DNA of 64,000 nucleotides. Origin: BP-464 sp045805505 (GTDB lineage Bacteria; Actinomycetota; Thermoleophilia; Solirubrobacterales; Solirubrobacteraceae). The number at the start of each line of letters is the position of its first letter. The stretch's first letter is position 1. The stretch is taken from contig JBJMLA010000072.1 in assembly GCA_045805505.1 (NCBI GenBank), positions 62,001-126,000 of the forward strand. Direction: 5' to 3'. The notes beneath the pieces are model-generated. The model made no database searches. It saw only the letters and a list, made by a program, of their open reading frames with translations, and was not told where the DNA came from. Shown here piece by piece: positions 17,147 to 25,391 of the stretch. A program made the position numbers and the translations under genes.

Positions 17147-17754
17147 GATGCCTCCTCTGCGCGCAGCTGCACCGGTTCGTCGATGAGGTGCGCGAGCCGA
17201 CGCAGACCACGGGAGACCCGGGCGCGCACGGCGACCTCGGAGAGCCCTGTCTGCTCGGCGATCTCGCCGTAGGACCGGTCCTCGATCACGCGCAGCCGCA
17301 CCGCCTCACGCTGCTCGGCGGGCAGCGCGGCAAACGACGAGGCGATCTCCTCGCGAATCAGGTCGAAATCGGCGAGCTCCTCGGCGCGGTCGTACTCCGC
17401 CGGGCTCAGCGGGGGCAGTTCGATGCCGAGCCGGCGGATGGCCTGGCGGTCGGCGCTTCCCCGTTCGCGCCACTGATAGAGCCGGTTTCGGGCGATCGCC
17501 CACAACCAGCCGTGCGCCTCGAGCTCGGTCTCGCCGCGGAACTTCGGCAGCGCCTCGAAGGCCTGGGCGAACGTCTCGGCCATCAGATCGAACGCCGCCT
17601 CGGGATCGAGGACCCGGCGCGCGAAGAACTTCAGCACCGGCTCATACCGGTCGGCATAGAACTCGCCGAACAGGGCCGGGTTGGCCCGGGCGCGGACCAG
17701 TAATGGCCGATCGTCGCGGGTCGGCCGTGTCGCAGCATTCAGCCATCGCGGCAC
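17143..17754 (-). CDS. ECF-type RNA polymerase sigma factor
   Basis: Region 2 is 'FGEFYADRYEPVLKFFARR' with 'DLMAETFAQAFEALPKF' and 'GWLWAIARNRLYQWRER'. Region 4 is 'ALPAEQREAVRLRVIEDR', 'SYGEIAEQTGLSEVAVRAR' and 'VSRGLRRLAHLI'. I chose GTG 17754 (203 residues); an ATG at 17817 adds 21 residues without family resemblance. The stop overlaps the membrane partner gene, an operon typical of sigma/anti-sigma pairs. Confidence 0.85.
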   Translation of the reverse strand: MPRWLNAATRPTRDDRPLLVRARANPALFGEFYADRYEPVLKFFARRVLDPEAAFDLMAETFAQAFEALPKFRGETELEAHGWLWAIARNRLYQWRERGSADRQAIRRLGIELPPLSPAEYDRAEELADFDLIREEIASSFAALPAEQREAVRLRVIEDRSYGEIAEQTGLSEVAVRARVSRGLRRLAHLIDEPVQLRAEEAS

Positions 17755-17804
17755 GTGCGCCGACCGCCTTGTCACAGCTTTCACCGTTACCGACCTATGG
17801 ACGC

Positions 17805-17939
17805 ATGTCAACTCCACGCCAGCGCCATCAGACCCTCACGGGCTTCGCCGTGACCACCGACGACGAACACCCGGGTCGCGCGCAGCTTGTGGTGTCGCTT
17901 GGTAGCGGCGACCGGCTCCGCTTCCCTCTTGGCGACTGA
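17805..17939 (+). CDS. hypothetical 44-residue protein
   Basis: A short frame from an ATG ending just before the next frame. The translation ('LTGFAVTTDDEHPGRAQLVV', 'GDRLRFPLGD') looks like a small beta hairpin rather than random high-GC sequence, but nothing supports a function. It is divergent from the sigma operon. Confidence 0.35.
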   Translation: MSTPRQRHQTLTGFAVTTDDEHPGRAQLVVSLGSGDRLRFPLGD

Positions 17940-17940
17940 C

Positions 17941-18474
17941 TTGGCGGGAGCGGCCGCACACCATCGGGCTTACCGAGACACGGTCTTGGCCCTTTTGCTC
18001 ACGCACGTCGATCACGTGCTGATCGTCGCCGACCTTCACGCGGAGACCTTCGCTCGGTTGCTGTGCGCCGAATCTCCGACGCTGCGTTGTGAGGCTCCGC
18101 GCTTTCTGGCCCTGAAGGCGGCGGTCGCGACACTCGACGCGTCTCGGGAGCAGGGCCGCGTCCCCGATGGCGCCCGCCGGCACCTGGCCATGGACCCCCA
18201 GGCCCTCGATCCGGCAAGCGCCGCGTGGATTCAGGCCCTTCAGCGGGTAGCCCGCCGACATGTCGAGGAGGCCACGCGAGACATGAGTGCCGCCGAGCGC
18301 CAAGGTCTGCTGCCGCGCGGGACGCCTCGGACCTTCGTTGGGGCCTCGGGTCGGGTCGTTCCGCTCGTCGGCGGCGGGTCCCGCTCGGCGTGGGGACACA
18401 CGCGCCCGCTGCACTTTTTCGCCGGCCTCGAATCGCGGCTGGGCCGCGCAGAGGCCCGCCGAAACGGCAGATAG
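17941..18474 (+). CDS. hypothetical protein with sigma region 2-like N-terminus
   Basis: About 177 residues from a TTG directly after the small frame before it; a TTG at 17887 is an alternative. The segment 'AYRDTVLALLLTHVDHVL' then 'VADLHAETFARLLC' resembles ECF sigma region 2 ('ADLTAETFA' in the neighbour at 17143), but region 4 is missing. The C-terminal half ends in a basic Gly/Ser-rich stretch. It may be a decayed sigma factor or a protein built on one. The start is uncertain. Confidence 0.5.
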   Translation: MAGAAAHHRAYRDTVLALLLTHVDHVLIVADLHAETFARLLCAESPTLRCEAPRFLALKAAVATLDASREQGRVPDGARRHLAMDPQALDPASAAWIQALQRVARRHVEEATRDMSAAERQGLLPRGTPRTFVGASGRVVPLVGGGSRSAWGHTRPLHFFAGLESRLGRAEARRNGR

Positions 18475-18571
18475 CACCATGCCGGGCCGGCGGCGGCGCA
18501 GGCCGCCGTCCGCCAATCTCCCGGCACCCCACGGCATCTGCGGTTCTGACGAGGAGTGCTGTCGGTCGCCG

Positions 18572-18736
18572 TCATCCTCGGCTTCGGGCGGCCGGTGGGT
18601 CGTCGTCGAGATCGAGCAGGGCAAGCACAGCGCGGCCCTGCTCGGTCAGACCCACCAGCGAGTCGGGAGGGATCTCTGTCTCGTCAAGGTCGAGTCGGTC
18701 GCTCGCTCGAATGAAGCGCTGCGTGTGATCGGGCAT
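18572..18736 (-). CDS. hypothetical 54-residue protein
   Basis: ATG 18736 to TGA 18572. An AGGAGG lies only two bases from the ATG, which is tight. The protein reads 'MPDHTQRFIRASDRLD' and 'GLTEQGRAVLALLDLDDD'. The second part looks like the end of a winged-helix domain. A frameshifted relative lies at 12721-12900, and conservation of both ends across the two loci argues that this is a real gene family. Confidence 0.5.
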   Translation of the reverse strand: MPDHTQRFIRASDRLDLDETEIPPDSLVGLTEQGRAVLALLDLDDDPPAARSRG

Positions 18737-18969
18737 CACCTCCTGGGACGGCCGCGGCCAAAGTTTGTGACAGCGGCGCGTCGCGTGTCCCCGACGGCGC
18801 GCGCCGCACGTCCGATGCGGACGTCCGCAAGGCGCCCAACAATCGAGGTGCTGCCTGTCGCGGAACCTCTAGCCGGACCGCCCGCGGGACAGGCCGTCTC
18901 GCCTGGCCATCGCGGCCCAGTGGTGAACGGCGAGGGCGGCGCCTTTAGAAGCCGCCGCCCTCATGCCGC

Positions 18970-19539
18970 TCAGTTTGCGTCGTCCAGCGTGGGCGGCGGG
19001 TCCGAGGCGACACCGATCCGGGTGATCGCGCCGCGGCCGGCACTTTGCGAGGACCGAGACGTCGTTGCGTCCAGGACCTCGCCGTCGGGGATCACGAACG
19101 CGTCGATGGCCCGTGATTCGGCCTGGTCTCCGACAAGCCGGACCCACAGCCCCCTCGAGATGGCGTCCTCAGTGGAGGCGCAGCTCTCCCCGTAACCGTC
19201 TACTGGGTCAGGGATGGCGATGCACATGTAACCGTTGGCCGGAATCACGTATCCCGGTCCGCTGGGCGTCCGAATCTCGCGCGCCAGGTCGGAGTTGCGG
19301 CCGTACCGGCCCGGCGAGCCCACCGCGACGGCCGCATCAGCCGGCATCGCACTTGCCGGCTGATCGCGGAAGATGGCGAAGTGTTCCTTGATGGCCGGCT
19401 GGACCTCGGTGACCGCGGTCGTCGTGCTGAACGGGGCGGGGTCATTCGATGACGTCGACTCCTGGCCTGCCGCACCGACCGCGGCTATGGCGAATCCGCC
19501 GAGCATGACGGCAGCCGAGAGTGTCTTGGAGCGCCTCAT
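18970..19539 (-). CDS. secreted protein of unknown function
   Basis: 189 residues with a clear signal peptide ('MRRSKTLSAAVMLGGFAIA', cleavage near 'AVGAAGQ'). The mature part has one Cys pair candidate ('YMCIAIPDPV', 'GESCASTED') and looks beta-rich, with no known domain. The ATG overlaps the stop of the gene upstream, so the two secreted proteins form an operon. Confidence 0.7.
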   Translation of the reverse strand: MRRSKTLSAAVMLGGFAIAAVGAAGQESTSSNDPAPFSTTTAVTEVQPAIKEHFAIFRDQPASAMPADAAVAVGSPGRYGRNSDLAREIRTPSGPGYVIPANGYMCIAIPDPVDGYGESCASTEDAISRGLWVRLVGDQAESRAIDAFVIPDGEVLDATTSRSSQSAGRGAITRIGVASDPPPTLDDAN

Positions 19540-19937
19540 GGGCAGTAGGTCCCGTTGATCCCGGCGGTTGCCACGTCGATGTACTGCGAAACGTAGGGTG
19601 CCTCGATCATGGCTCCGATGTTGGGAGTCCCGTAGTTGTGGCACGCGATCTGATAGCCCTCGGCCCAGCTCGCGTACAGCGTCGTGCCACCGGCGTAGTG
19701 GGCACCGGCCCAGATACGACACGTCGAGCAGTAGCTTGCGACATAGCTCGCGTTGAGGTTGTCTCGAGATCCGTCGGCCTGCCGGTTGGCAACACCGGTA
19801 CCGATCAGTCCTGAGAAGTAGTTCGACCATCCGGCGGTGGCCGCGGTCGGAGTGATGGCTCCAGCCAACATCGCGATTGCGATGAGCCGGCTACACCAGC
19901 TCCATCTGGACCTCTGCGCAATTGACGCGTGCAACAC
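19536..19937 (-). CDS. secreted Cys-containing protein of unknown function
   Basis: 133 residues from a GTG preceded by AAGGAG at good spacing. The signal peptide is 'WCSRLIAIAMLAGAITPT' cut near 'TAATAGW'. The mature protein is rich in Tyr, Ala and Gly with four Cys ('SYCSTCRIWAGAHY', 'YQIACHNYG', 'INGTYCP'). First gene of a two-gene operon with 18970. A longer frame upstream to 20249 is not coding-like. Confidence 0.65.
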   Translation of the reverse strand: MLHASIAQRSRWSWCSRLIAIAMLAGAITPTAATAGWSNYFSGLIGTGVANRQADGSRDNLNASYVASYCSTCRIWAGAHYAGGTTLYASWAEGYQIACHNYGTPNIGAMIEAPYVSQYIDVATAGINGTYCP

Positions 19938-20157
19938 AGACGCTCCTTGTCGTGTGGTGGTGTCCTCACAAGACGCGAGGTCGCGCGAACCTACGGACCT
20001 CCACGCGACGGGCGGAGCGAATAAGCGAAAACGATTGCGAATCCGCGAATACTCGAACTGAATTGGCTTTTCCGAGGCGGACTTGGCCTTCTCCGCGTGT
20101 TCCAGCGGCAGCAGGCGTCCGGCATAAGGAGCAACGAGGCCTAGACGGGTGGAGGTC

Positions 20158-21063
20158 TCACTCCGCTGTGGCGGACACCTGAACATCGCGAGTGCGCCGT
20201 CCAGGCGGAGGTTGCGACACCAGCCCCGTTTGAATCCCGCTGCTGGCAACGAGGTTGATCTGGGCGATGTGCTTCGCAGCAGTCAGGATGTCGCTCGGCA
20301 GTAGATCGGTGCGCTGGGTGTTGCGCGCGGCCAGCGAAGGGTCGAAGCGCAGGATTGGAGTGCCGCGAGCTGCGCGGTTTGCGTGATAGCGCCACCGAGC
20401 GGCGTCATCGCCGGAGCCCACGACCACGATCACCGTCGGGCGCAGACTGATCATCGCCTCGGGAAGATGCTTCGGGGCCAGCGCTGAGATCCTGACGGCG
20501 CCCACCCCTGAGCGCCGACAGAGGACCGTGAGGGCATGGGCCGAAATCCGCAGCGGGTCCAGTGGAGACGATGATGAATCCGCGATGAGCGCCGACCGCT
20601 CCGCAACCGATGGGCCGGCGAGGCGCTGGACGCGAAGCAGCCACTCCACGGCCCATGAAGCGGCGAAGGCCCAGAGCGCGCTTTCTTGGCCCACGCGGTC
20701 CAAGAGCGTCGCCAGGGACGGCAGCAACAGCACATCGACGGTCTCTTCGAGAGATCGGAGGGCCAGCGCGTTGCTGATGATGCGATCTGGCACGTCGTGC
20801 TGGAACGTGGCGAGCGCGGTGATCAGGGCCTCCGCATCTGGCGGGCCGTCGTCCTGTGCGACATCGACTGCGGTCGATATGGCCAGTCCTTGGCCCAGCG
20901 CCTGACGCAGCGCCTCGATCTGGGCATGGGGATAGCGGCGACGGTTGCTCGACGATCGCTCAGACTGCGGAAACCCGAACTTTCGCTCCCAGACCCTCAG
21001 GGTGTTTGGCGTCACACTGAGGATCTCGGCGGCCTCGCTGGTCTTGAGCGTTCGAGGACTCAC
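20158..21063 (-). CDS. MerR-like regulator with degenerate B12-binding-like domain
   Basis: 301 residues. Residues 5-70 are a MerR winged helix ('SEAAEILSVTPNTLRVWERK' then 'NRRRYPHAQIEALRQAL'). Residues 90-160 are a four-helix segment, and the rest has a Rossmann-like pattern ('VGAVRISALAPK', 'TVIVVVGSGDD'). This is the layout of CarH/LitR photoreceptor regulators, but the cobalamin-ligand histidine motif is not evident. Light or B12 sensing is therefore not supported. Confidence 0.7.
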   Translation of the reverse strand: MSPRTLKTSEAAEILSVTPNTLRVWERKFGFPQSERSSSNRRRYPHAQIEALRQALGQGLAISTAVDVAQDDGPPDAEALITALATFQHDVPDRIISNALALRSLEETVDVLLLPSLATLLDRVGQESALWAFAASWAVEWLLRVQRLAGPSVAERSALIADSSSSPLDPLRISAHALTVLCRRSGVGAVRISALAPKHLPEAMISLRPTVIVVVGSGDDAARWRYHANRAARGTPILRFDPSLAARNTQRTDLLPSDILTAAKHIAQINLVASSGIQTGLVSQPPPGRRTRDVQVSATAE

Positions 21064-21120
21064 GCTACGCCCGCCGTCGCGGGGGTTGTCGGAATGACCT
21101 CAGGTGCGCCCAGGCTCCGC

Positions 21121-21873
21121 TCACCGAATTGAGGGCTGGAGCGCGGAGGGTCGGCCGTCGCCCCCGAGCCATCGGACAACCTCGACTTGGCGCGGCGTAC
21201 CCCGGCGCGACCCTGCTCCCGCGTCCTCGACGAAGTTGTCGATGACCTTGACGGTGTGGGTTCCGCGCTCGTCATGCAAGACCACGGCGGCGACCCCGTC
21301 GGGCACGAGCGCGTAGAAGACGCTTCCGAGCGCTCCGCTGGCCGCGCCGCTCGCGATTTGGGCGGCCGAGTAGCAGCCGCTGGCTCCGCCATCCCCACTC
21401 GCTTCGGCAACGAAGAGACACACCGTGTTGGCGAGTTCCGGTCCTGTCGGCTGCACGGCCGAGCTCACCGGGATCAGCGTGGCCTTAAACCCTCCATCTC
21501 CCACGGGAAGCTGGCGGATGTAGTCGGTGTAGATGCCCTGTCTGGACGTCCCGATGTAGCGCAGGGCCTCTCGTGTGTCGAGTCCTCGGTCCGCGCCGGA
21601 CTGCGGGCGCCGAAGCACCCCGAGAAGGCTCATCAGCTCCTCGGACGGCGCTGCCTGAGCAATGCTCGGCTGGGGCGCCTCCGGGCCGCTGCCGAACCAC
21701 GGCTTCCAAGCCGACGATGCACCGATCGCGGTTGCGGTTGCGGCCAGCCCGGCGACGCCGATGCCAACCGTACGGGCTGAGAGGCGCCGCCACTTGGGCC
21801 GAGGCGCGCGCTGGAGGCTCAATCGTTCCGTGGCCGCTTCGAGCTCGAGCCGCAGGTTGTCGGAGTAGCTCAC
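21121..21873 (-). CDS. membrane protein coupled to ECF sigma factor, putative anti-sigma
   Basis: 250 residues: about 35 cytoplasmic residues, one membrane helix ('VGIGVAGLAATATAIGAS') and a large extracytoplasmic domain ('TVCLFVAEASGDGGASGCYS', 'VFYALVPDGVAAVVLHDE'). The ATG overlaps the sigma stop. The layout is the same as the 16454/17143 pair, and the outer domains share a two-Cys feature, so these are two copies of one regulatory design. Binding of the sigma factor is inferred. Confidence 0.7.
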   Translation of the reverse strand: MSYSDNLRLELEAATERLSLQRAPRPKWRRLSARTVGIGVAGLAATATAIGASSAWKPWFGSGPEAPQPSIAQAAPSEELMSLLGVLRRPQSGADRGLDTREALRYIGTSRQGIYTDYIRQLPVGDGGFKATLIPVSSAVQPTGPELANTVCLFVAEASGDGGASGCYSAAQIASGAASGALGSVFYALVPDGVAAVVLHDERGTHTVKVIDNFVEDAGAGSRRGTPRQVEVVRWLGGDGRPSALQPSIR

Positions 21874-22430
21874 TGTCCCGCCTCCAGGTGACTGCGAAGG
21901 GTCTTGAGGCCGCGGCTGACTCGCTGCCTGACCACGAAGTCAGAGCAATGCAGATCGCCAGCGATGTCCGCGTACTCCCGTTCATCGATGATGCGAGCCT
22001 TCAAGGCTTCGCGCTGGGCTACTGGGAGTTGCTCCAGAAGCCCGACTACTCGGTCGAGGTCTTCGGTGAGCGCATCCAGCCGGTCAAGGTCATCGTCGGT
22101 GACCGAAAGCTGCTCCATGTGCAGCGAGCGCCGGGCAGCCGCTTCGACGGTGCCGCGCCGTACGCTGTCAATAAGGACGTTGCGGGTGACCGTCAGAAGC
22201 CATGGGGCTGCGGGTTCCTCCTTGGGTCCTTTGTCTCGATGTACCGCGAGGAGCGCACGGGCAAAGACCTCGCCGGCCAGATCCGCCGCGGTCTCGCGAT
22301 GTCGCGTCCGGCGTTGCAGATACGCCAACACCACGGCGTGGTATCGCTCGTAGAACTGCCCGTAGGCAGAGCCCCGGCCCGAACGGGTCGCGGCCAGAAG
22401 TTCGAGATCCGTGGGAGCTCTTGGGTCCAT
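21870..22430 (-). CDS. ECF-type RNA polymerase sigma factor
   Basis: 186 residues. Region 2 is 'YGQFYERYHAVVLAYLQRR', 'AADLAGEVFARALLAV' and 'APWLLTVTRNVLIDSVRR'. Region 4 is 'QLPVAQREALKARIIDER', 'YADIAGDLHCSDFVVRQR' and 'VSRGLKTLRSHL'. It overlaps the membrane partner by four bases. The start is placed where the family usually begins. Confidence 0.85.
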   Translation of the reverse strand: MDPRAPTDLELLAATRSGRGSAYGQFYERYHAVVLAYLQRRTRHRETAADLAGEVFARALLAVHRDKGPKEEPAAPWLLTVTRNVLIDSVRRGTVEAAARRSLHMEQLSVTDDDLDRLDALTEDLDRVVGLLEQLPVAQREALKARIIDEREYADIAGDLHCSDFVVRQRVSRGLKTLRSHLEAGQ

Positions 22431-22722
22431 CTCGTTACTCGACGAGCGAATCGTCGTTCTGTGACGGATTCACCAGAGTTGTCAGACGCGGCGCATGACA
22501 GCGCAGGATTCGGTCGGCTCTTCTTCGTCTCCGTCCGACTACCTGGGAGGCCGCAGTGGAGGAGTCACGCCCTGGAGGGATTGCTGCGTGCGCAAGAGCG
22601 AGTGCAGTTGCCACACCGCATCGGCCTACCCAACCTGCTGTAACGACTGCATCCATGGCGATGCGCGGGCTCGTAACGCCAGGGGCTCGTGCGCGGGCGG
22701 TCTTGCCGCGGCCACGCAGCTG

Positions 22723-23082
22723 TCAGCGCTTGCGTGATCCGAACCGATGGCCGGGAGGCACGCGGATCCGACCGGTCCGGTCGTCGTCGCGCCGAAAGTC
22801 GACGAGGAGGACGGCGGCAACGACGGCCAGCCCTGCTACCGCTGTGACCCAGTCGGGGGCGTCGACCGCCCGCAGGACCAGCAAGACGACGACAAGACCG
22901 ACTACGGCGGCTCCATAGAGCGGCAGATCCTCGCGCTCGGGCATCGGGACGAAGAATGGCACCAGCGCAATGCCCGCGACGATGGCTAACCAGCCCCCGG
23001 CCCTGATCCCGGCCCCGTCGAGGAGCAGACCGCCGACGAGACCGAGCAGGCACAGCAGCACATAGCCAACGACGAAGCGCAC
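22723..23082 (-). CDS. small four-helix membrane protein
   Basis: 119 residues with four hydrophobic segments ('VVGYVLLCLLGLVGGLLL', 'WLAIVAGIALVPFFV', 'YGAAVVGLVVVLLVLR', 'VTAVAGLAVVAAVLLV') and a basic cytoplasmic tail. No domain recognised. The 290 bases before it (22431-22722) hold nothing I could identify. Confidence 0.6.
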   Translation of the reverse strand: MRFVVGYVLLCLLGLVGGLLLDGAGIRAGGWLAIVAGIALVPFFVPMPEREDLPLYGAAVVGLVVVLLVLRAVDAPDWVTAVAGLAVVAAVLLVDFRRDDDRTGRIRVPPGHRFGSRKR

Positions 23083-23194
23083 GCGCCAACCCTATGCCCT
23101 GAGGCTCTGCTTCCGACGGGCTGCCGGCACAGGAGCGGCAATCGCATCCTCTCGAGCGGATGCGTCATTCCGGTCGGCCCGTTAGGTTCGCGTC

Positions 23195-23806
23195 ATGCGT
23201 GGCCGTGCCAGGCGCGGCGCCCTTCGTGTGCGGGACGGGCGCGTGCTGCGAAAGAACAATTGGAAGCCCGACCACCGGGACTACTACGCGCTGCCGCAGG
23301 CGGACATTCAGATCGAGCGCGCGCACCCTGGGCCCGGCTATCGGCACGTCGTGACCGTCCCGCAGGTCAGGGATTTCCTTGGGCTACTCCCTGACTGGGA
23401 TGAGCTGGCAGTCGGGCTTCGCGCGATTTCGCTGTGGGAGGGATCCGTCGACCGGCTCGGGCTCTGGAACCCGGGCGTTGTCGTCCTCAACGCCTGGGAT
23501 CAGGACCTCTGGTGGGACAACACGCACGTCGACTGGGTCGACAAGAACCAGCAAATGCTCGAGCTTCTGAACGTCGAGATCGTTCAGCACGGCGAGCAAA
23601 GAATCTGGCTTGAGCTGCGTTGGACGGAGGCTCAGGCGCGAGCCTTCAGCCTGCTCGACGTGCTCGTCCACGAGCTCGGCCACCACCACGATTGGATGAC
23701 CAACGCCGGCGAGGATGCTTCTCGCGGGGAGCCGTATGCCGAGGCGTACGTCCGACGCGTGCAGCAGACGATCTGGCCGGCCTACGCCGCTCGTTTCGAC
23801 GTGTAG
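23195..23806 (+). CDS. putative zinc metallopeptidase-like protein (HExxH)
   Basis: A 203-residue soluble protein. The motif 'LVHELGHHHDW' gives H159-E160-x-x-H163, the zincin signature; a later Glu in 'GEPYAEAYVRRV' could be the third ligand. The N-terminal half has many Trp and Asp ('NAWDQDLWWDNTHVDW'). There is no signal peptide. Peptidase activity is plausible but not shown. Confidence 0.65.
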   Translation: MRGRARRGALRVRDGRVLRKNNWKPDHRDYYALPQADIQIERAHPGPGYRHVVTVPQVRDFLGLLPDWDELAVGLRAISLWEGSVDRLGLWNPGVVVLNAWDQDLWWDNTHVDWVDKNQQMLELLNVEIVQHGEQRIWLELRWTEAQARAFSLLDVLVHELGHHHDWMTNAGEDASRGEPYAEAYVRRVQQTIWPAYAARFDV

Positions 23807-23831
23807 CGGCGCCGCCTAGGCCGTCGCTGAC

Positions 23832-24341
23832 TCAGTCAGCCGAGGCCGTCAGGCGCGCGAGTCGGTGCGCGTCGTCAGCGGCGAGGTCGACTGTATTACC
23901 GTCGGCTGGCCACTCACGGCGATCGTGCGCCGCGATGGGACTTGCGTCGAGTCTGCGCAGCGGTTCGACAGTGAGCCTTACTCCCTTGCCGAGCCGATCC
24001 CAGGCGGCCGTGAGTTGATCTTGGTCGGAGGTGAGGTTCAGAGGAACGGGCGGCGCCGGAGCGTTGAGATAGCGGCCCAGTTGCTCGGCCGCCTTGGTAT
24101 CGAGCAGGATGGAGCCGTAGCACCGCCAGTCGCTGCTGGACTTGATCCGCAGGCGCCTGCCGCTTTGTGACCAACCGGCCTCGAGCCCTCTGGCAACAAG
24201 GGAGTCCTTGCTCTTCGGCACGCCGCCAATGTACTTGGAGGCCGGGAGGCAGCGGCATCGACGAAAGGTCTGGACGACGACGGGCTGGTCGCGTCCCGTG
24301 CGCCAGGTACGTACCGCGTGCTCGCGGAGCACCAGCCTCAC
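23832..24341 (-). CDS. hypothetical protein
   Basis: 169 residues from a GTG ('VRLVLREHAVRTWRTG'). The C-terminal part looks protein-like ('DTKAAEQLGRYLNAP', 'QLTAAWDRLGKGVRLTV') with no recognised domain. A longer frame to 24542 overlaps the small membrane gene on the other strand and is not preferred. Confidence 0.45.
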   Translation of the reverse strand: MRLVLREHAVRTWRTGRDQPVVVQTFRRCRCLPASKYIGGVPKSKDSLVARGLEAGWSQSGRRLRIKSSSDWRCYGSILLDTKAAEQLGRYLNAPAPPVPLNLTSDQDQLTAAWDRLGKGVRLTVEPLRRLDASPIAAHDRREWPADGNTVDLAADDAHRLARLTASAD

Positions 24342-24404
24342 TTTGCCCCGAGACCAGCATCGGACCCCGTGAGGAGGCCTTCCGGCCCGGGCATAATAAT
24401 CCCG

Positions 24405-24617
24405 TTGATAGATCTCGACGTGCAGCCACAGGAGGAGCATCGCGAGGGAGTCATCCGTTCCACCCTCGCCTTTTTCGGCGGCTTCGGGCTGTTCTTCCTG
24501 ACCTTGGACTTCAGCGACAAGGACGAATCGAGTAAGTGGCAACGGCGGGGCGAGTTCGCAGCGGTCGCGTTGGTCGTCGCCGTGTGCCTCGCCACCGTAA
24601 CGCTGCTGCTGCTCTGA
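24405..24617 (+). CDS. small membrane protein, copy 1 of a duplicated gene
   Basis: 70 residues from a TTG. A charged start ('DLDVQPQEEHREG') is followed by a helix ('TLAFFGGFGLFFLTLDF'), a polar loop ('SDKDESSKWQRRGEF') and a second helix ('AAVALVVAVCLATVTLLLL'). Copy 2 at 36789 differs at only a few residues, and the match extends over about 240 bases including upstream and downstream DNA. Function unknown; conservation of the frame in both copies argues it is expressed. Confidence 0.6.
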   Translation: MIDLDVQPQEEHREGVIRSTLAFFGGFGLFFLTLDFSDKDESSKWQRRGEFAAVALVVAVCLATVTLLLL

Positions 24618-24651
24618 CGGCGCTACTGCCTTGTGTCAGCAGCGGCAGTCG

Positions 24652-24669
24652 CGCTTTGCCCCGAAAGCG
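24652..24669. repeat. short hairpin repeat
   Basis: CGCTTTGCCCCGAAAGCG is a perfect 6-bp stem with a 6-base loop. It is one of about ten related intergenic hairpins (GCTTT-N6-AAAGC and variants) that recur in the accessory parts of the window. Confidence 0.6.
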
Positions 24670-24707
24670 ATAGTGGCAGCCCGCTAGTGCAACTACGGTG
24701 TTCCTCA

Positions 24708-25022
24708 CTAGGGCCCGCTGAAACCCTCAAGCTCCAATACGGCGACTGCAAGGGTCGCCGCTCGCCTTCCGAGCGGGGTGACCCTGATCGCGAGTGTAGG
24801 CGGTCTCCAGGTGATCTTCCATCCAGGCTCGATGAACCCGCGGTCCTCTAGCCGACGTGCGCGATGACGGAACGAGAAGCGAAGCATGAAACTCACCCGC
24901 ATGCCCGCCCACGCGCGACGCAGCCCGCGGGAATTTGCCCTCCCGGGGTTTCGCTGTGCGACGGCAAGCAGCAGCGCGTCGCGCCGTCTTAGCCCCTCGA
25001 TGTTCGGCGAGTCAGTCGACAC
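24708..25022 (-). CDS. small winged-helix-like protein
   Basis: 104 residues from a GTG. 'RRRDALLLAVAQRNPG' then 'ARRLEDRGFIEPGW' and 'AIRVTPLGRRAATLAV' match the pattern of a winged-helix DNA-binding domain (helix, recognition helix, wing, then 'LTxxGR'). Basic throughout. A regulator role is tentative. Confidence 0.5.
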   Translation of the reverse strand: MSTDSPNIEGLRRRDALLLAVAQRNPGRANSRGLRRAWAGMRVSFMLRFSFRHRARRLEDRGFIEPGWKITWRPPTLAIRVTPLGRRAATLAVAVLELEGFSGP

Positions 25023-25117
25023 TCCGGGCGAAACCTACCCCCAACCGAACGGCGCTGATTGGGCGTCCATGCCTGGAAGATGCGCGGGGCCCACTGCTGG
25101 TGAAGAAGCAGCACTGA

Positions 25118-25135
25118 CGCTTTGCCCCGAAAGTG
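25118..25135. repeat. short hairpin repeat
   Basis: CGCTTTGCCCCGAAAGTG has the same loop as the 24652 copy; one stem pair is weakened to G-T. Confidence 0.55.
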
Positions 25136-25312
25136 ATCTAGGTCAATCGGCGTCCTGCGACGTCCGGCGAACCCAAACAACTCCCATGCGAGCTGCCAGC
25201 AGAAGGCGCCGATGATCGCTTGAAATGAGCAGAGGGGGGAATCCGCCGTCTCGCGCGACTTCTGTAGCAGAGGCGCCACGCCTCGCTACGGGTCCGATTC
25301 CCCGCCCAGGTT

Positions 25313-25391
25313 GGCACGCCGTCCATGGCGTGCGTCCGGGCGGTGATCGGCCCGCAGCGGGCGGGCCACAAGCCACAGAAGGAGAACGCGA
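25313..25391 (+). promoter_or_regulatory. two-hairpin leader of the orphan response regulator
   Basis: Hairpin 1 is GCACGCC/GGCGTGC (25314-25333). Hairpin 2 is GGCCCGC/GCGGGCC (25349-25367). AAGGAG then precedes ATG 25392. The same two stems in the same order occur before ardC at 27187-27239, so the two genes probably share a control mechanism. Confidence 0.6.

Noticed and set aside
20158..21063. A B12-dependent photoreceptor of the CarH type
   Set aside because: The MerR layout fits, but the cobalamin-binding histidine motif is not evident, so light sensing is not claimed.
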